This document shows positions 14,753-17,492 of a DNA stretch of 17,492 nt, piece after piece (the first letter of the stretch is position 1; each line of letters opens with the position of its first letter). A program made the position numbers and the translations under genes. The notes beneath the pieces were generated by a model, which was not told the DNA's origin, did not search any database, and saw only the letters and a list, made by a program, of their open reading frames with translations. Source of the DNA: Betaproteobacteria bacterium UBA5582 (lineage in GTDB: Bacteria > Pseudomonadota > Gammaproteobacteria > Burkholderiales > Rhodocyclaceae); contig DILW01000043.1 in the NCBI GenBank assembly GCA_002425245.1, positions 1 to 17,492 on the forward strand, in the 5' to 3' direction.

Positions 14753-15496
14753 ATGACGCAACGTGTCGCTCTCGTTACCGGTGCCATGGGTGGTCTGGGT
14801 ACCGCCATCTGCCAGGAACTGGCCAAGGCCGGTCACAAGGTGGTTGCCTCCTATCACCCGCAGTTCGACAACAAGGACGCCTGGCTGGCCGATATGTCTG
14901 CTGCCGGTTTCAATGATTTCGTCTGTGTCGCCGGCGACGTGTCCGTCCTCGAAGACTGCCAGAAGATGGTTGCCGAGGCTGAAGCCGCCTGCGGTCAGGT
15001 CGACATCCTGATCAACAACGCCGGCATCACCCGCGACCGCATGTTCGCCAAGATGGAGAAGGATGGCTGGGATGCCGTCATCGCCACCAACCTGACCTCG
15101 CTGTTCAACATGACCAAGCAGGTTTCCGCCAAGATGGCCGAACGCGGCTGGGGTCGCATCATCAACATCTCGTCGGTCAACGGCGTCAAGGGCCAGGCCG
15201 GCCAGACCAACTACTCGGCTGCCAAGGCCGGCGTCATCGGCTTCACCAAGGCACTGGCCGCCGAACTGGCTGCCAAGGGCGTGACCGTGAACGCTATCGC
15301 CCCGGGCTATGTGGCAACCAAGATGGTCATGGCGATCAAGCCGGAAGTTCTGCAGACCATCGTCGACTCCGTGCCGATGAAGCGTCTGGCCAAGCCGGAA
15401 GAAATCGGTTACGCCTGCGCCTACCTGTCGAACGATCTGTCCGGTTTCACCACCGGCGCCACGATCAACATCAACGGCGGTCTGTACTACCAGTAA
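14753..15496 (+). CDS. phaB: Acetoacetyl-CoA reductase, second copy
   Basis: A second PhaB-type short-chain dehydrogenase, 247 residues, by eye about half identical to its upstream neighbour, so an old paralogue rather than a fresh duplicate. The nucleotide loop is TGAMGGLG (9-16), NNAG is at 88-91, and the catalytic set is Asn113, Ser141, Tyr154 and Lys158. Its N-terminus (MTQRVALVTG) is closer to C. necator PhaB1 than the first copy's is. Near the active site it keeps Gln148 but has Ala149 where C. necator has Phe148, the reverse of copy one. At the cofactor loop Arg40-Arg41 are Asn40-Lys41. AAGGAAGGA lies just before the ATG, a very strong ribosome site, suggesting high expression. The 48-base gap from copy one has no evident terminator. 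A bidirectional hairpin terminator follows. Confidence 0.94.
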   Translation: MTQRVALVTGAMGGLGTAICQELAKAGHKVVASYHPQFDNKDAWLADMSAAGFNDFVCVAGDVSVLEDCQKMVAEAEAACGQVDILINNAGITRDRMFAKMEKDGWDAVIATNLTSLFNMTKQVSAKMAERGWGRIINISSVNGVKGQAGQTNYSAAKAGVIGFTKALAAELAAKGVTVNAIAPGYVATKMVMAIKPEVLQTIVDSVPMKRLAKPEEIGYACAYLSNDLSGFTTGATININGGLYYQ

Positions 15497-15520
15497 TCCG
15501 GCATCGCCGGGTACGGAACC

Positions 15521-15550
15521 AGAAAAAGCCCGGTTTTCCGGGCTTTTTCT
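15521..15550. terminator. Bidirectional intrinsic terminator between phaB and parC
   Basis: AGAAAAAGCCCGG (15521-15533), a TTTT loop and CCGGGCTTTTTCT (15538-15550) form a perfect 13-bp inverted repeat. Each strand shows a GC stem core followed by five T residues, so it can stop transcripts from both sides: the pha operon 25 bases after its last stop, and parC about 20 bases after its stop. Confidence 0.93.
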
Positions 15551-15569
15551 TTGACGGTTCTTGTGCGAG

Positions 15570-17492
15570 CTATTTGCGCGTTGCCTTTACCGGTTTGCCT
15601 TTGCCGCCGCGGTTGCCGCGGCAGTTGTCCAGGCGTTCGCCCTTGAGTTTGCCGGCGACGCCGTCGACCACCGGCTCGATCGCCTCCAGCGCCGTCTTGC
15701 CGGGCGCCGCGTCGATCAGCTTGAGACCGCGTCCTTTGCCGAGCAGGCGGAGTTCCTCGAGCGGGAAGACCAGGGCGCGGCCGTCCTTGGTAAACACCGC
15801 GATGTCGCCGTCGGCCGGGGCGGGCTGGAAGATGGCCGGGGCTTCGCCGTCGTCGAGGGTCAGGAAGGCCTTGCCGGCCTTGCCGCGCGACAGCAGGTCC
15901 TCGCCCTTGACGCGGAAGCCGTAGCCGCCTTCGCCGGCCACCAGGTAGGTCTTGTCGGCCGAGACGGCGAGGGCGAGCACCAGCTTGCCGCCGTCCTGGA
16001 AGTCGGCGAGCGAGGTGGCGGGAACGCCGTCGCCTTTGCCGCCGGGCAGGTCGGCGGCGGGGATCGAGTAGGCGCGGCCGCGCGTGTCGAGCAGGATCAG
16101 GTGGTCGACGGTGCGGCAGGGCAGGCAGGCGAGCAGGCTGTCGCCGGAGCGGAAAGTCAGTTGCGCCGGATCGATGTTGTGGCCGCTGCGCGAGCGCAGC
16201 CAGCCGTGCCGGGAGACGATCAGCGTGGTCGGCTCGTCGGGGATCGAGACGTTCTTGGCGTCGGACAGGGTGACCCGTTCGGCGGCTTCGATCAGGGTGC
16301 GGCGGTCGTCGCCGTATTTCTTCGCATCGGCGTCGATCTCGGCGGCAACGCAGTCGCGCAGCGCGCTTTCCGAGTCGAGCAGCTTGTTGAGGCCGGCAGC
16401 TTCCTCGCGCAGTTTGGCGAGTTCTTCGCCAATCTTGATGCCTTCCAGGCGGGCCAGCTGGCGCAGGCGGATTTCAAGAATGTCCTCGGCCTGGATCTCG
16501 GACAGCTTGAAGGCGGCGATCAGGTCGGCCTTGGGGTCGTCCGATTCGCGGATCACCTTGATCACCCGGTCGATGTCGAGCAGGATCGCCTGCCGCCCTT
16601 CGAGGATGTGGATGCGCCGTTCGGCGGCGGCCAGCCGGTGGCGGGTGCGCCGCTCGACGGTGCTCAGCCGGAAGCGGCACCATTCGGCGATCATGTCGTA
16701 GAGCGTGCCCTGGCGCGGCGCGCCGGTCAGGCCGAGCAGCGTCAGGTTGATCGAGGCGTTGGTTTCCAGGCTGGTGTGGGCGAGCAGCAGGCGGACCAGG
16801 TCGTCCTGGCCCTGGCGCGAGCTGGCCGGTTCGATGACCAGGCGAACATCGTGCTCCTTGCCCGATTCGTCGCGCACGCCGCTTTCGCCGATGGCGGACA
16901 GGAAGGCCGCTTTCAGGTTGAGTTGTTCCGGGGTGAATACCTTCTTGCCGGCCTTTTCCTTGGCTACCGGGTTGGAGCAGGCTTCGATCTCGGACATCAC
17001 GGTGGCGGTGGATACGCCGGGCGGCAGTTCGGTGACGACCAGGCGCCACTGGCCGCGCGCCAGCGCTTCGATCTTCCACTTGGCGCGCACGCGCAGGCTA
17101 CCGCGGCCGCTTTTATAGGCGGCGGCGATTTCCTCGGGGCTCGAGATGATCTGCGCGCCGCCCGGATAGTCGGGGCCGGGCACCAGGCGCAGGACTTCGT
17201 CCTCGCTGGTTTGCGGGTCGCGGATCAGCGCGGCGGCGGCGGCGGCGACTTCGCGCAGGTTGTGGGCGGGGATTTCGGTGGCCATGCCGACGGCGATGCC
17301 GGAAGCGCCGTTCAACAGGCAGAAGGGCAGGCGCGCCGGCAGCAGGCAGGGTTCGTCGTTGACGCCGTCGTAATTCGGCTTCCAGTCGACGGTGCCTTCG
17401 TCGAGTTCGCCGAGCAGCAGTTCGGCGATCGGCGTCAGCCGTGCTTCTGTATAACGCATGGCGGCGGCGTTGTCGCCGTCGCGCGAGCCGAA
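15570..17492 (-). CDS. parC: DNA topoisomerase IV subunit A, N-terminus cut by window edge
   Basis: ParC is the DNA-cutting subunit of topoisomerase IV, which unlinks daughter chromosomes. The 640 visible residues begin inside the breakage domain: the active-site tyrosine is in AAMRYTEARL (Tyr codon at 17453-17451), as in E. coli ParC around Tyr120. LPARLPFCLLNGASGIAVGM, HNLREV, a helical coiled-coil gate (HILEGRQAILLDIDRVIKVI) and KKYGDDRRTLIE follow in order. The C-terminal half is the beta-pinwheel DNA-wrapping domain, ending in a basic Gly/Lys/Arg tail. Absence of the long acidic tail and of a clear GyrA-box (QRRGGKG) favours ParC over GyrA. About 110 N-terminal residues, including the quinolone-resistance region, should lie outside the window. 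The stop is TAG at 15572-15570, near a shared terminator. Confidence 0.95.
   Translation of the reverse strand, partial: FGSRDGDNAAAMRYTEARLTPIAELLLGELDEGTVDWKPNYDGVNDEPCLLPARLPFCLLNGASGIAVGMATEIPAHNLREVAAAAAALIRDPQTSEDEVLRLVPGPDYPGGAQIISSPEEIAAAYKSGRGSLRVRAKWKIEALARGQWRLVVTELPPGVSTATVMSEIEACSNPVAKEKAGKKVFTPEQLNLKAAFLSAIGESGVRDESGKEHDVRLVIEPASSRQGQDDLVRLLLAHTSLETNASINLTLLGLTGAPRQGTLYDMIAEWCRFRLSTVERRTRHRLAAAERRIHILEGRQAILLDIDRVIKVIRESDDPKADLIAAFKLSEIQAEDILEIRLRQLARLEGIKIGEELAKLREEAAGLNKLLDSESALRDCVAAEIDADAKKYGDDRRTLIEAAERVTLSDAKNVSIPDEPTTLIVSRHGWLRSRSGHNIDPAQLTFRSGDSLLACLPCRTVDHLILLDTRGRAYSIPAADLPGGKGDGVPATSLADFQDGGKLVLALAVSADKTYLVAGEGGYGFRVKGEDLLSRGKAGKAFLTLDDGEAPAIFQPAPADGDIAVFTKDGRALVFPLEELRLLGKGRGLKLIDAAPGKTALEAIEPVVDGVAGKLKGERLDNCRGNRGGKGKPVKATRK

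Noticed and set aside
15498..15510. Small hairpin CCGGC-atc-GCCGG after the second phaB
   Set aside because: Five-base stem with a three-base loop and no T run; the perfect terminator just downstream explains transcript ending.

Overview
The window looks like a piece of core chromosome from a GC-rich betaproteobacterium, most likely of the Rhodocyclales (Dechloromonas, Accumulibacter and relatives). This is inferred from protein style, codon use (strong G/C at third positions) and gene order. The blocks gloB / methyltransferase / rnhA / dnaQ and bamD / rluD / pgeF are old proteobacterial neighbourhoods. The placement of phaC just after pgeF is, as I remember it, typical of betaproteobacteria. 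I see no tRNA, rRNA, insertion sequence, integrase, CRISPR array or other sign of recent transfer.

Layout from left to right. (1) 1-2757, minus strand: a tightly packed operon of a SAM-methyltransferase-like protein, rnhA (RNase HI), dnaQ (Pol III epsilon) and a membrane-anchored alpha/beta hydrolase cut by the window edge; junctions overlap by 11 and 4 bases or are 3 bases apart. (2) 2786-3541, plus: gloB (glyoxalase II), divergent from that operon, with a consensus-like promoter placed so that its mRNA may have no leader. (3) 3538-4356, minus: a three-helix membrane protein followed by a single-domain response regulator, convergent with gloB. (4) 4407-9409, plus: a large DUF748/AsmA-like envelope protein, rmuC and a DUF3293 protein. 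(5) 9441-10268, minus: bamD, whose start codon overlaps that of (6) rluD-pgeF (10267-11938, plus). (7) 11786-12124, minus: a small membrane protein whose tail runs antisense through the end of pgeF. (8) 12209-15496, plus: a polyhydroxyalkanoate operon of phaC and two successive phaB-type reductases, closed by a perfect 13-bp hairpin terminator that also serves (9) parC (15570 to the window edge, minus), whose N-terminus is outside the window.

How the genes work together. The clearest pathway is PHA storage: the reductases make (R)-3-hydroxyacyl-CoA and PhaC polymerises it. No phaA thiolase lies in the cluster, so acetoacetyl-CoA must come from a gene elsewhere. The remaining genes are housekeeping: replication and repair (rnhA, dnaQ, rmuC, parC), outer-membrane assembly (bamD, perhaps the DUF748 protein), ribosome modification (rluD), peptidoglycan quality control (pgeF) and methylglyoxal detoxification (gloB).

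I did not find a convincing new multi-gene system. The observations most worth a second look are the two unlike PhaB paralogues with complementary changes near the active site, the 153-bp antisense coding overlap at the end of pgeF, the extreme compaction of the bamD/rluD start region, and the possible leaderless transcripts at gloB and the small membrane gene. All comparisons with known proteins are from memory, without database searches.
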